This document shows, one piece after another, positions 16,390-25,178 of a stretch of 26,674 bases of DNA. The notes below the pieces were generated by a model. It was not told the origin of the DNA. It did not search any database and saw only the letters and a list, made by a program, of their open reading frames with translations. Numbering within the stretch: the first letter of the stretch is position 1; each line of letters opens with the position of its first letter. Source of the DNA: JAAZDN01 sp964440875 (lineage in GTDB: Bacteria > Bacillota_I > Bacilli_A > Erysipelotrichales > Erysipelotrichaceae); assembly GCA_964440875.1 (NCBI GenBank), contig CAYTTS010000011.1, positions 1 to 26,674 of the forward strand, read 5' to 3'. The position numbers and the translations under genes are program-made.

Positions 16390-17851
16390 CTTTATTCTCC
16401 TCTATTTCTTTATACTCACTTAAGATTTCTTTGACAATATTAACATCACCCATATAAGGCTCTTTTCCTGATGCAAGGGCCATGTATTGATCATTTCCCT
16501 TACCTAAAACTAAGATAATATCATCTCTATTAGCAAGCTCGATAGCTTGATAGATAGCATCATAGCGATTTTCAATAGTTATATATTTATTCGTTATTCC
16601 TTCGGCAATTTGTTTACTAATATCAGCTACTGATTCATTTCTTGGATCATCTTCCGTTAAAATTATCATATCGCTATACTTATTAGCTATTTCACCTAAA
16701 ACCTTACGTTTTAAAATATCTCTTTCACCAGCACTACCAAAGACACTAATAATCTTTTTATCTTTTACAATTGCTTTTGCATATTTAAATAATGACTCAA
16801 AGCCATCTGGTGTATGAGCATAATCAATTATTACTTGGAAGTTTTCAAAGTCTACTCTCTCAACTCGACCACTAATTTGATCCATATCTTTAACAACTGC
16901 AATTATCTCTTCAATACTCATACCATAGGTATTTAAAGTTGCGATTGCCGCCAGTAAGTTAGCTAAGTTAAATTTAGCTACCAAATTACTAACAACTTCA
17001 TATTCCTTATCAGCTACTACTAAGGTAAATGTCGTTTTATCAATAAAGTATTCAGTATTTATCGCTCGATAATCAGCTGGATTGTCGATACCATAAGTTA
17101 CAATATTCGCAATTTCACTATTAGCAAGTCTTTGGCCATACTTATCATCAACATTAATTACAGCCGTTTGCTGGTCTGTTAATGTATTAAATAATAATGC
17201 TTTAGCCTCAAAATATGATTCCATTGTTCCATGATAGTCTAAGTGCTCATGTGTTAAATTAGTAAAAATTGCATAATCATATTTAAGGGCAGAAACTCGT
17301 TTTTGAATTAATGAGTGGCTTGATACTTCAATTGCCAATGCCTTAACATTATCATTTACCATATTGCTCATATGTCTTTGTAAGTCAATAACATCAGGTG
17401 TTGTATACTCTGCTTGAATCGTTTTATTATTATAGGCAATATTTATCGTTCCAATATAGCCGGTATTTACTTTTGTATTAAGAATATTTTGTATTAGTGA
17501 GGTAACCGTTGTTTTACCATTAGTACCTGTTACTGCGAATACATCAAGTTTACTTGATGGATCATCATAAAATTCACTTGCAATTCTATTTAACTCACTA
17601 TTAACATCATTAACTCTATGATAAACGATAGTATCTTTATAAGATGATAAATCATCACTGTGAACTATACAAACAGCCCCATTTTTAATCGCCATATCAA
17701 CAAACTTATGGCCATCATTTAAGATGCCTTTAACACAAAAGAATATCCCTTGATCTACTTTCTTTCTTGAATCTGTGAATAAGTTTTTTATTTCCATGCT
17801 TGGCGCATCATTTATCAAGGTAGCCAAATCTTTCTTTTTTAATAGTTCCAT
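16373..17851 (-). CDS. murE: MurE-type UDP-N-acetylmuramoyl-dipeptide: amino acid ligase
   Basis: The 492-residue Mur ligase has P-loop TGTNGKTT (108-115), EVSSHSL, NLTHEHLDYHGTMESYF with the expected carbamylated K217, DYAHTPDGF and FGSAGERD. It adds the third residue of the peptidoglycan stem peptide in the cytoplasm. The specificity motif is DDPR (401-404) instead of DNPR, and the usual GKGHE is GKGND (450-454), so diaminopimelate versus lysine cannot be assigned with confidence. No other mur gene is near; it lies between an unknown gene (54 bases upstream) and deoC (overlapping by 17 bases). An AAGGGG site precedes the ATG. It ends in TGA, consistent with the standard code. It suggests a cell wall, or a relic of one. 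Confidence 0.92.
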   Translation of the reverse strand: MELLKKKDLATLINDAPSMEIKNLFTDSRKKVDQGIFFCVKGILNDGHKFVDMAIKNGAVCIVHSDDLSSYKDTIVYHRVNDVNSELNRIASEFYDDPSSKLDVFAVTGTNGKTTVTSLIQNILNTKVNTGYIGTINIAYNNKTIQAEYTTPDVIDLQRHMSNMVNDNVKALAIEVSSHSLIQKRVSALKYDYAIFTNLTHEHLDYHGTMESYFEAKALLFNTLTDQQTAVINVDDKYGQRLANSEIANIVTYGIDNPADYRAINTEYFIDKTTFTLVVADKEYEVVSNLVAKFNLANLLAAIATLNTYGMSIEEIIAVVKDMDQISGRVERVDFENFQVIIDYAHTPDGFESLFKYAKAIVKDKKIISVFGSAGERDILKRKVLGEIANKYSDMIILTEDDPRNESVADISKQIAEGITNKYITIENRYDAIYQAIELANRDDIILVLGKGNDQYMALASGKEPYMGDVNIVKEILSEYKEIEENKDEQVY

Positions 17852-17905
17852 ATGTAATCCCCTTATCTAACATCATTACTAACTTTACCCCTTAAAAGTT
17901 AAAGT

Positions 17906-18655
17906 TTATTTAAATTTCTTCTTAATCTTTATTAATTTCTTTAATAATCTTTTTTGAACTAAATTATTATCAATCAAATAATTTACTAATCCTTCTTTAT
18001 CATCAGCTAAAACTAGCTTTGAGATATCTTTAATTGCTTCATCATTTATTACGGATGGTAAGCCAAAGCTATATTTCATATTCTTATCGACAAGATAAAA
18101 TCTACGCATTGCCTTATTGTACATAATATACTTATCATTATCACCTGATATATAATCTATTTGTCCAAAGTCTGCCTCTAATGGCAGAATTCCAAAGTTA
18201 GTATCCAAGTTAATGATTTTTTTATAATCATAGAGATATTTTCTAAATGCTTCATTTTCAAACATTAAAAGATCATGATTATAGTAAGCATTAATTAAAT
18301 CATCAAAATAGCTGATTAAGTACTTTTTATCATCATAGATAAAATATTTAATTTTAGAAACTTTAGGTTCTAGTTCATTATAGAGAAGAAATTTACGTTC
18401 TGAATAGGAAACAACTTCCCAAAAGTCTCTTAAAGATTCTTTTATTTCAAAGAAGCTATTTTGAATCTGCTTCATATTTTCATAACTAGTCCTTAAGATT
18501 GTAAATTCGATATAGTCAAAATCATCATTAACTTTCTTATAAAGACCTTGTTTTTCAAAGTCTTTTCTTAATGATTTCATTGATTTAATATTCTCATTTT
18601 GTTTTACTAAATAATTCTTATTATATTTATTTAATAATTTAAATACCTTCTTCAT
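17906..18655 (-). CDS. Lys/Tyr-rich protein of unknown function
   Basis: I do not recognise this 249-residue protein. It has basic ends (MKKVFKLLNKYNKN and KRLLKKLIKIKKKFK), no signal peptide and no membrane helix, so it is probably cytoplasmic or nucleic-acid/membrane-surface associated. The middle is rich in Tyr, Phe and Asp (FDYIEFTILRTSYENM; YISGDNDKYIMYNKAMRRFYLVDK) and appears mixed alpha/beta. It starts 11 bases after the zinc-ribbon gene with a modest AGGG site and precedes murE by 54 bases, with no convincing terminator or promoter between. It may therefore work with the zinc-ribbon membrane protein, but that is only inference from position. Confidence 0.75.
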   Translation of the reverse strand: MKKVFKLLNKYNKNYLVKQNENIKSMKSLRKDFEKQGLYKKVNDDFDYIEFTILRTSYENMKQIQNSFFEIKESLRDFWEVVSYSERKFLLYNELEPKVSKIKYFIYDDKKYLISYFDDLINAYYNHDLLMFENEAFRKYLYDYKKIINLDTNFGILPLEADFGQIDYISGDNDKYIMYNKAMRRFYLVDKNMKYSFGLPSVINDEAIKDISKLVLADDKEGLVNYLIDNNLVQKRLLKKLIKIKKKFK

Positions 18656-18666
18656 CTTATCCCTAC

Positions 18667-19059
18667 CTATGATTTAATTTCAAACTTACTGCGACAGTTA
18701 CTACAAGTAACTTCTAATTTTCCTCTTTTTCTTGGAACTCTTAATTGTTTATGACATGTTTTACATATAAAATATTTATGATTTCTATCCGTTATATTTA
18801 ACTTCATTATTTTAAATCTTACTTTAATATAACGAAGATAACGGCGATAAATAACTAGTTCACGTGCTCTTTGTGAGCGTTTGTTTGATAGTGAACGGTA
18901 TAAACTATATAGCATTAATGCTAATGAAAGAGTTCTTGGTATATTATTTTTTGTAAATAGTGAAAATACAAATAAAACTATCGCTAGATAATAAATATGT
19001 TGCGATAGTTGATCAAATCCATATGCATTACTTAAAAAGGCCCTGATCTTATTTTTCAT
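18667..19059 (-). CDS. Small membrane protein with C-terminal zinc ribbon
   Basis: The 130-residue protein has two predicted membrane helices (about 20-36 and 42-57), a very basic stretch (about 59-86) and a zinc ribbon with C99-x2-C102 and C119-x2-C122. The ribbon and basic region would lie in the cytoplasm. Similar short two-helix zinc-ribbon proteins occur in Bacillota with no assigned role. Its start codon overlaps the rluB stop (TAATG), so expression is coupled to rluB. It could bind RNA or DNA at the membrane; that is speculation from the basic patch and ribbon. Confidence 0.82.
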   Translation of the reverse strand: MKNKIRAFLSNAYGFDQLSQHIYYLAIVLFVFSLFTKNNIPRTLSLALMLYSLYRSLSNKRSQRARELVIYRRYLRYIKVRFKIMKLNITDRNHKYFICKTCHKQLRVPRKRGKLEVTCSNCRSKFEIKS

Positions 19060-19799
19060 TAGTACTCTCCTGTATTTGATAATTCTAATAATTTTTTAAT
19101 CTCAAATGGTTTAATGCGGCGGTATTCTCCAACATCTAAACCTTCTAGTGTCATAAATCCAAACTTACGACGGTGTAGTCTAACTACTGTTACACCTAGT
19201 GATTCAAACATACGTTTTATTTGACGGTTTCGACCTTCACGTAGTGTGATTGTTAGGTTTGTCATTTCACGTTTTTTATCATAGTTTCTAATCTTAATTT
19301 TAGTTGGAAGTGTCATATAGCCATCAAGCATTATTCCACTCTCTAACATTTTAATCATTTCAACTGTAACTATTTTATCTAATACAACGTCATATACTTT
19401 TTCCATTTCAAATGATGGGTGAATCATTGCGTTTGTAAACTCTCCATCGTTTGTTAGCATTAGTAATCCTGTTGTTGTGTAGTCTAATCTTCCTACTGGA
19501 TAAATTCTACGATCATCAGCAATTAAATCCGTAATTACATCTCTACCACGATCATCACTAACACTACTTAAATAGTTTTTCGGTTTATGTATTAAATAGT
19601 AAACCTTTTCTTCTTTATTAATAGCACGGCCATTAACAACTACTAAGTCACTCTTTGAAACTCTTGTTCCAAGCTCAGTGACTCGCTCTCCATTCACGAA
19701 AACTTTTCCATCTGTAATTAATACTTCTGCTTTTCTTCGTGATGTAATACCACTTGCAGCAATTACTTTCTGCAATCTCTCTTTATTATCTTTACTCAT
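19059..19799 (-). CDS. rluB: 23S rRNA pseudouridine synthase, RluB/RsuA family
   Basis: The protein has 246 residues from the ATG at 19799. An N-terminal S4 RNA-binding domain (ERLQKVIAASGITSRRKAE) is followed by the synthase domain with catalytic Asp in PVGRLDYTTTGLLMLTNDG and the LREGRNRQIKRMFESLG signature. It modifies a uridine in 23S rRNA (helix 89/90 region for RluB; family knowledge). An upstream in-frame extension to 19853 exists, but it lies inside scpB and does not resemble family N-termini; MSKDNKERLQK is the natural start, overlapping the scpB stop by 8 bases. The scpA-scpB-rluB order is conserved in Bacillota and supports the assignment. Confidence 0.94.
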   Translation of the reverse strand: MSKDNKERLQKVIAASGITSRRKAEVLITDGKVFVNGERVTELGTRVSKSDLVVVNGRAINKEEKVYYLIHKPKNYLSSVSDDRGRDVITDLIADDRRIYPVGRLDYTTTGLLMLTNDGEFTNAMIHPSFEMEKVYDVVLDKIVTVEMIKMLESGIMLDGYMTLPTKIKIRNYDKKREMTNLTITLREGRNRQIKRMFESLGVTVVRLHRRKFGFMTLEGLDVGEYRRIKPFEIKKLLELSNTGEY

Positions 19800-20337
19800 A
19801 TAAATCCAACTCCATCTGTCCACTGTATTTTGGTAAATCAGGTAATTCATCAATACTTATTAATTTAAAGACATCTAAGAAATCTTTTGTAACTCCATAT
19901 AATATTGGCATACCTGGGGCATCTGCCCTTCCTACTTCTTCAATTAAGTTTCTTAAACTTAATCTTCTTAACATTGCATCACTTCCAACACCACGTATCT
20001 CTTCAATCTCAACACGTGTTATCGGTTGTTTATAGGCAATAATCGCTAATGTCTCTAAGGCTGCAGGTGAAAGGTTATTTTGTTTAACAACTTTAAATAA
20101 CTCCGCTGCATAATCATGAATTACTGCTTTTGAAACAAACTTATATACTCCACCATATTTTACTAATTCAATACCATGTTTATCATCTAAGTAATAAGCA
20201 ACCATTTCATCTAATACTTCATTTATCTCAGTAATACTGCGCTCTAATAATTTTGCAAGTACTTCGGCTTCAATACCTTCATCACCATTGATGAATATTA
20301 AACCTTCTAATACTTGAAATAAATTTATCTCTTCCAT
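19792..20337 (-). CDS. scpB: Segregation and condensation protein B
   Basis: The 181-residue protein has two winged-helix domains, with the family motif LSPAALETLAIIAYKQPIT followed by RGVGSDAMLRRL and ILYGVTKDFLDVF. ScpB dimers bind the kleisin ScpA and regulate SMC in chromosome condensation. The start overlaps the scpA stop (TAATG) and the end overlaps the rluB start, showing tight translational coupling in the scpA-scpB-rluB cluster. Confidence 0.95.
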   Translation of the reverse strand: MEEINLFQVLEGLIFINGDEGIEAEVLAKLLERSITEINEVLDEMVAYYLDDKHGIELVKYGGVYKFVSKAVIHDYAAELFKVVKQNNLSPAALETLAIIAYKQPITRVEIEEIRGVGSDAMLRRLSLRNLIEEVGRADAPGMPILYGVTKDFLDVFKLISIDELPDLPKYSGQMELDLYE

Positions 20338-21062
20338 TATTCACTCCACCTTAACCATATTTCACTATCTTCATCAATAACATATGTTAACAAATTTAAC
20401 CTTATTAAGTCTAATATTGATAAGAAACTAACGACAAATACTTGAATATCATTTGAATCACTAACTACTTTAGTAAAACTAAATGATTCCTTGTAATCTT
20501 TAAAACGCTCTCTAATCTCGACAACACGATCATCAACACTTAATTCTTTATGTGTAATCTTCGTCTGAAAAGGATTATCTAAGCTAATTCTTTGCATAAG
20601 CTTGTCCATTGCTTTAATTAAGTCAGAAACATTACCTTCTAATGGTAGTTCCTCTACATCACTTATTAAATCTTCGACAATTGGACTTGCCGATATAGAA
20701 TACTCTTTAATACGTTCTTCATAAAATGTTTCTAAAACTTTACTTGCTTCTTTAAATTGTTGATATTCTAATAATCTTTTGACAAGTAAGTCATGGGGAT
20801 CCTCTTCATAATCATCTTCAAGAACTTCAGTTTCTACTGGTAAAAGTTTTTTACTCTTATATTCAATTAAGGTCGCAAGCATAGTTAAATATTCACTAGC
20901 AACCTCTAAGTGAATAACTAATGCATTATTGATGTAATTAATATACTGATCCGTTAATTCTAATATATCTAAATCAAAAAGATCTAACTCTTGTTTTGAT
21001 ATTAAGTGTAACATCAAGTCAAGTGGACCCTCAAAATCATCTAATCTAACCTCAAATACCAT
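20337..21062 (-). CDS. scpA: Segregation and condensation protein A (bacterial kleisin)
   Basis: The 241-residue protein has the N-terminal kleisin motif FEGPLDLMLHLISKQELDLFDLDI, which contacts the SMC neck. A central acidic region (ETEVLEDDYEEDPHDL) binds ScpB, and a C-terminal winged helix contacts the SMC cap. It closes the SMC ring in the condensin complex; smc itself is not in this window. It lies 11 bases after pdp and overlaps scpB by one base. Confidence 0.95.
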   Translation of the reverse strand: MVFEVRLDDFEGPLDLMLHLISKQELDLFDLDILELTDQYINYINNALVIHLEVASEYLTMLATLIEYKSKKLLPVETEVLEDDYEEDPHDLLVKRLLEYQQFKEASKVLETFYEERIKEYSISASPIVEDLISDVEELPLEGNVSDLIKAMDKLMQRISLDNPFQTKITHKELSVDDRVVEIRERFKDYKESFSFTKVVSDSNDIQVFVVSFLSILDLIRLNLLTYVIDEDSEIWLRWSE

Positions 21063-21073
21063 GTATACCTCTT

Positions 21074-22372
21074 CTATAAGACTTTATAAATCAAATCTTC
21101 CTTAACTATTTTTTCATCTGTAAATGTATAACTAGCATATAATCGCTCAATCCACTCATCACTTAAGTCATCATCATGATATACCGTAATTAATGGATCT
21201 CCCGTATTTTTATAGTCACTTATTTTTCCAGATAACTCTAAACCAACTGCATAATTAATGTTTTCATCAACTGTTTTTCTTCCAGCTCCAAGAACCATCG
21301 CTAACTTTCCAAGTTCACTAGCTTTTATACTAGCAATATATCCGCTCTCTTTACTATTGATTACAGTTTTAAACTTAGCTTGTGGTAGCAGTGTGTAATC
21401 ATCAACAACACGCTCATCGCCACCCTGAGCTTTAATTAACTCTTTAAATTTAGCAAGTGCTAAACCATTTTTAGTCACTTCTATAACCTTAGTTAAACCT
21501 TCATCAATACTAGAGACTAGATCTGCCTGTTCTAACATAATCGCAGCACTTAAATTACATAAGTCACTTAAATCACTTGGACCATTGCCTTTAAGAGTTT
21601 CAATAGACTCTCTAACTTCCAAAGCATTACCAATTGTATTTCCTAAAGGTTCATTCATATTAGTAATCATTGCCCTAACATTTTTATTTAAGTGTTTACC
21701 AATATTAATCATTACAACTGCTAACTCTTCTGCCTGCTCACTTGTAGCCATAAAAGCACCATCACCGAATTTAACGTCTAGTAAGATTGTGTCAGCTCCT
21801 GAGGCTAATTTTTTACTCATAATACTTGCTGCAATTAGTGGTAGTGAGTCAACCGTAGCTGTCACATCACGTAGTGCATATATTGTCTTATCAGCAGGAA
21901 CACTCTCACTAGTTTGTCCTAATAGAGCAATTCCAATATCATTAACTTGTTTAATAAATTCACTTTGGCTTAAATTAATATTATAGTTTGGTATCGCCTC
22001 AAGTTTATCTAAGGTTCCACCTGTATGACCTAAGCCACGTCCACTCATTTTGGCAACTTTCGCATTATTAGCTGCGGCAAGTGGAGATAAGATAAGTGTT
22101 GACTTATCACCAACACCACCTGTAGAATGCTTATCAACTTTTACACCTTTAATACTACTTAAGTCAATTACATTTCCACTATTTAACATTGCCATCGTTA
22201 AATCAGAAGTCTCACGCGTATCCATACCATTAAGTAATATAGCCATTAATAGCGCCGAAGTTTGGTAATCCTTAACAGTATTATCCATAATTCCTTCAAT
22301 CCAAAAGTTTATTTCTTCAGTAGTTAAACTTTCTTTATTTTTCTTTTTCTCAATAATATCTACTATTCGCAT
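21074..22372 (-). CDS. pdp: Pyrimidine-nucleoside phosphorylase
   Basis: This 432-residue enzyme of the thymidine/pyrimidine-nucleoside phosphorylase family has the expected length. The phosphate-binding motif KHSTGGVGDK is at 81-90, and the family blocks MSGRGLGHTGGTLDKLE, LRDVTATVDSLPLIAASIMSKK and DVKFGDGAFM follow. It splits uridine, deoxyuridine or thymidine with phosphate to base plus (deoxy)ribose-1-phosphate. I favour Pdp over thymidine-only DeoA because of the lineage, but sequence alone does not settle specificity. A TAGGAGGA site sets the start. It heads an operon that ends with deoC, so the two salvage enzymes bracket chromosome and ribosome genes. Confidence 0.93.
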   Translation of the reverse strand: MRIVDIIEKKKNKESLTTEEINFWIEGIMDNTVKDYQTSALLMAILLNGMDTRETSDLTMAMLNSGNVIDLSSIKGVKVDKHSTGGVGDKSTLILSPLAAANNAKVAKMSGRGLGHTGGTLDKLEAIPNYNINLSQSEFIKQVNDIGIALLGQTSESVPADKTIYALRDVTATVDSLPLIAASIMSKKLASGADTILLDVKFGDGAFMATSEQAEELAVVMINIGKHLNKNVRAMITNMNEPLGNTIGNALEVRESIETLKGNGPSDLSDLCNLSAAIMLEQADLVSSIDEGLTKVIEVTKNGLALAKFKELIKAQGGDERVVDDYTLLPQAKFKTVINSKESGYIASIKASELGKLAMVLGAGRKTVDENINYAVGLELSGKISDYKNTGDPLITVYHDDDLSDEWIERLYASYTFTDEKIVKEDLIYKVL

Positions 22373-22408
22373 ACTTTCCTCCTAATCTTAGTCATCTATA
22401 ACAGTATT

Positions 22409-22417
22409 ATTATACCA
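22409..22417 (-). promoter_or_regulatory. Extended -10 promoter of the pdp-scpAB-...-deoC operon
   Basis: The minus strand reads TGGTATAAT, an extended -10, 37 bases upstream of the pdp start. The -35 position (22437-22432, ATAACT) is weak. No cre or clear operator is seen here. Confidence 0.6.
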
Positions 22418-22442
22418 TAAACTGACTATTAAGTTATTGACT

Positions 22443-22474
22443 AAAGAAAAAGAGTGAATAGATATTCACCCTTT
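22443..22474 (-). terminator. Terminator of ppdK
   Basis: On the minus strand AAAGGGTGAATA and TATTCACTCTTT form a 12-bp stem (one G-U pair) with a 2-base centre, followed by a T-rich tract (TTCTTTAG). It ends the ppdK transcript upstream of the pdp promoter. Confidence 0.8.
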
Positions 22475-22486
22475 AATCTCTTAATA

Positions 22487-25108
22487 TTATGCTGTTTTCT
22501 GATTTACTTCTAAATCCTTAGCAAGTGCAATTCTTGCAATTGGAACACGGTACGGTGAACATGAGACATAATCAAGTCCAACTTGCTTAAAGAAAGCAAT
22601 TGATTTTGGATCTCCACCATGCTCTCCACATACTCCAATCTTAATATCTGGCTTAACAGAACGAGCTTTAGTAACAGCCATTTCAATTAATGGTCCAACC
22701 CCATGGACATCTAGTGTTGCAAATGGATCTTTTTCATAAATATTTAAATTATAATAGTTCTTTAAGAATGATCCCGCATCATCACGGCTAAATCCATATG
22801 TCATTTGAGTTAAATCATTTGTCCCAAATGAGATAAAATCAACTTCTTTAGCGATCTCATCAGCTAAGACACAAGCTCTAGGAAGCTCTATCATCGTTCC
22901 AATTGTATAAGGAACATTTACATCGGCATTTTTAATTAATCTATCAGCTAATTCTCTAATTGCAATCGCTAGATAATTAAACTCTTTTACATCTCCAACT
23001 AAAGGAATCATTAATTCTGGTTTAATTGCTACTCCTAGTTCTCTTGAAACCTTAATAGCTGCCTCAATGATTGCCCTTGTCTGCATTAAAGCAATTTCAG
23101 GATAAGAGATTGCTAAGCGACAACCACGATGTCCCATCATTGGGTTAAATTCATGTAAGGTTCTAATTGTATCGCGAATCTCATGCGTACTCATATTCAT
23201 AACGAGTGCTAAATCTTCAATGTCTTGAGTACTTGTCGGCATAAACTCATGTAATGGTGGATCTAAGTATCTAATAGTCATTGGATTTTCTTTAACTACC
23301 TTAAAGATTTCTTCAAAATCTTCTCTTTGCATTGGTAAAATCTTTCTTAAAGCAATCTCACGTTGTAATTTATTTGTACTTAAAATCATCTCTCGTACAG
23401 CACGAATTCGATCTGCTTCAAAGAACATATGCTCTGTTCTAACTAAACCAACACCAACAGCTCCAAAGTCTAAAGCAAGTTTGATCTCATCGGCAGCATC
23501 GGCATTAGTATAAACTTGTAGTTTAGCTAAGTCATCAGACCATCTTAAAATATTATTAAAGTCTTCTGTAATTTGAACACTTTCTGTTTCAAGTTTACCT
23601 TCGTAAATAAAGCCAGTACCGCCATCAATTGAAATTAAGTCACCTTCTTGATATTTCTTATCGTTGATCATTACATAGTCATCATATATATTTACATCAC
23701 TACTACCAACTATACATGATTTACCCATTCCTCTTGCAACAACGGCAGCATGTGAGGTCATTCCTCCACGCGCTGTTAAAATCCCTTCTGATACATGCAT
23801 ACCTTCAATATCTTCAGGTGATGTTTCCATTCGTACTAAGATTACAGGTAATCCTTGATCATAGTAATGAACTGCCCTTGCCGCAGTTAAAACGATCGCT
23901 CCACTTGCCGCACCTGGCGATGCTGGTAATCCACTTCCAATCGCAGTCACAGTTTTTAGATTATCTTCATCAAACTGTGGATGTAGTAGTCCATCAATAA
24001 TTTCTAAATCTAAACTATTTATTGCTTCTTGTTTACTAATGACACCCTCTTTGACTAAGTCATTGGCAATCTTAACAGCAGCTTGTGCAGTTCGCTTGCC
24101 TGATCTAGTTTGAAGAATAAATAATTTATGATTTTCAATGGTAAATTCCATATCTTGCATATCATGATAATGGGTTTCTAAATTTTTAGCTATTTCTAAA
24201 AACTCTGCATACTGTTTGGGCATACTTTCCTTTAATTCGGAAATTTGTAGTGGAGTATGGGTACCTGCGACAACGTCCTCACCTTGTGCATCATATAAAA
24301 ACTCACCATATAATTCTCTTTCCCCAGTTGCCGGGTTTCTTGAGAAGGCAACTCCTGTTGCACAACCTTCGCCCATATTACCAAATACCATCTCTTGAAT
24401 AGTAACAGCTGTTCCCCAATCATCACTTAGATTGTGCATACGACGATAATATTTAGCACGATCATTGTTCCAAGATCTAAATACTGCCTCAATAGCAAGT
24501 ATTAATTGTTCTTTAGGATTTTGTGGAAACTCTCGTTTAGTTTCACGTAAGAAGACTTCTTTATATCTCTCAACTAATTCAACTAGAACATCTCCAGAGA
24601 AATCATGATCACTCTCATAGTCATATTTAACTTTAAAGTTTTCAATCTCAAGATCAAAATGTTTCTTATCAACATCAAATATTACATCGGCAAACATTTG
24701 AATAAGACGGCGATAAGAATCATAAGCTAGTCTTTCATTATGTAAAGACATCGCTTTAGCAATTTCATCATTTAAGCCTAAATTTAAAACAGTGTCCATC
24801 ATACCTGGCATAGATGCTCTTGCACCAGATCTAACAGACACCAAAAGTGGCTTATCCTTTGAATTAAACTTCTTATCAACAAGATTTTCTAATTTATCCA
24901 TATTCGAAAAAATCTCATCAACAATTTCACTGTTAATTACCCTATCATTACGATAATACTCATTACAAGCATCCGTACTAACAACAAATCCTAATGGTAC
25001 AGGAAGACCTAAATTAACCATCTCAGCTAAGTTAGCACCTTTACCACCCAGTGTATTACGCATACTCGCATTTCCTTCATTAAATAAATACACATACTGT
25101 TTCTTCAT
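22487..25108 (-). CDS. ppdK: Pyruvate, phosphate dikinase
   Basis: The 873-residue protein is of usual PPDK length. The ATP-grasp domain comes first (TLGGKGANLAEM at 19-30; RSGARASMPGMMDTV at 93-107). The swivelling phosphohistidine domain has catalytic H453 in GGMTSHAAVVARGMGK, with T451 at the position regulated in plant enzymes. The PEP/pyruvate barrel has GHRGCRL, GTNDLTQMTYGFSRDD and GVCGEHGG. It interconverts pyruvate + ATP + Pi and PEP + AMP + PPi in the cytoplasm. In anaerobic low-GC bacteria it can serve PPi-linked glycolysis or gluconeogenesis. It is a single-gene unit with an AAGGAGG site, its own terminator and a cre-like palindrome on the promoter. Confidence 0.97.
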   Translation of the reverse strand: MKKQYVYLFNEGNASMRNTLGGKGANLAEMVNLGLPVPLGFVVSTDACNEYYRNDRVINSEIVDEIFSNMDKLENLVDKKFNSKDKPLLVSVRSGARASMPGMMDTVLNLGLNDEIAKAMSLHNERLAYDSYRRLIQMFADVIFDVDKKHFDLEIENFKVKYDYESDHDFSGDVLVELVERYKEVFLRETKREFPQNPKEQLILAIEAVFRSWNNDRAKYYRRMHNLSDDWGTAVTIQEMVFGNMGEGCATGVAFSRNPATGERELYGEFLYDAQGEDVVAGTHTPLQISELKESMPKQYAEFLEIAKNLETHYHDMQDMEFTIENHKLFILQTRSGKRTAQAAVKIANDLVKEGVISKQEAINSLDLEIIDGLLHPQFDEDNLKTVTAIGSGLPASPGAASGAIVLTAARAVHYYDQGLPVILVRMETSPEDIEGMHVSEGILTARGGMTSHAAVVARGMGKSCIVGSSDVNIYDDYVMINDKKYQEGDLISIDGGTGFIYEGKLETESVQITEDFNNILRWSDDLAKLQVYTNADAADEIKLALDFGAVGVGLVRTEHMFFEADRIRAVREMILSTNKLQREIALRKILPMQREDFEEIFKVVKENPMTIRYLDPPLHEFMPTSTQDIEDLALVMNMSTHEIRDTIRTLHEFNPMMGHRGCRLAISYPEIALMQTRAIIEAAIKVSRELGVAIKPELMIPLVGDVKEFNYLAIAIRELADRLIKNADVNVPYTIGTMIELPRACVLADEIAKEVDFISFGTNDLTQMTYGFSRDDAGSFLKNYYNLNIYEKDPFATLDVHGVGPLIEMAVTKARSVKPDIKIGVCGEHGGDPKSIAFFKQVGLDYVSCSPYRVPIARIALAKDLEVNQKTA

Positions 25109-25131
25109 AAAAGCCTCCTTCTAATAATTAG

Positions 25132-25160
25132 ATTATACATAATTAACTAATTAAATGAAA
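25132..25160 (-). promoter_or_regulatory. Promoter of ppdK
   Basis: On the minus strand TATAAT (25137-25132) lies 17 bases after a weak -35, TTTCAT (25160-25155), about 25 bases upstream of the ATG. The -35 overlaps the cre-like element at 25156-25169. Confidence 0.6.
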
Positions 25161-25169
25161 GCGCTTTAT
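25156..25169. promoter_or_regulatory. cre-like palindrome overlapping the ppdK -35
   Basis: The plus strand reads TGAAAGCGCTTTAT, matching TGWAANCGNTNWCA at all but the last two positions, with the perfect palindrome AAAGCGCTTT at its core. It covers the -35 of the ppdK promoter, so CcpA binding would be expected to block transcription. A second, perfect cre match in the window (14155-14168) supports an active CcpA regulon. Confidence 0.55.
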
Positions 25170-25178
25170 AAGATTATT

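Noticed and set aside
17852..17905. A terminator between the unknown gene and murE
   Set aside because: AACTTTA...TAAAGTT can form a weak stem but has a large loop and no T tract, so read-through is more likely.
19800..19853. N-terminal extension of RluB to 19853
   Set aside because: It overlaps scpB, has no ribosome binding site and does not resemble family N-termini; the ATG at 19799 gives a normal S4 domain start.
22390..22429. TAGTCA...TGACTA inverted repeat around the pdp promoter as an operator
   Set aside because: The arms are only 6 bases with about 28 bases between them in AT-rich DNA; this is easily chance.
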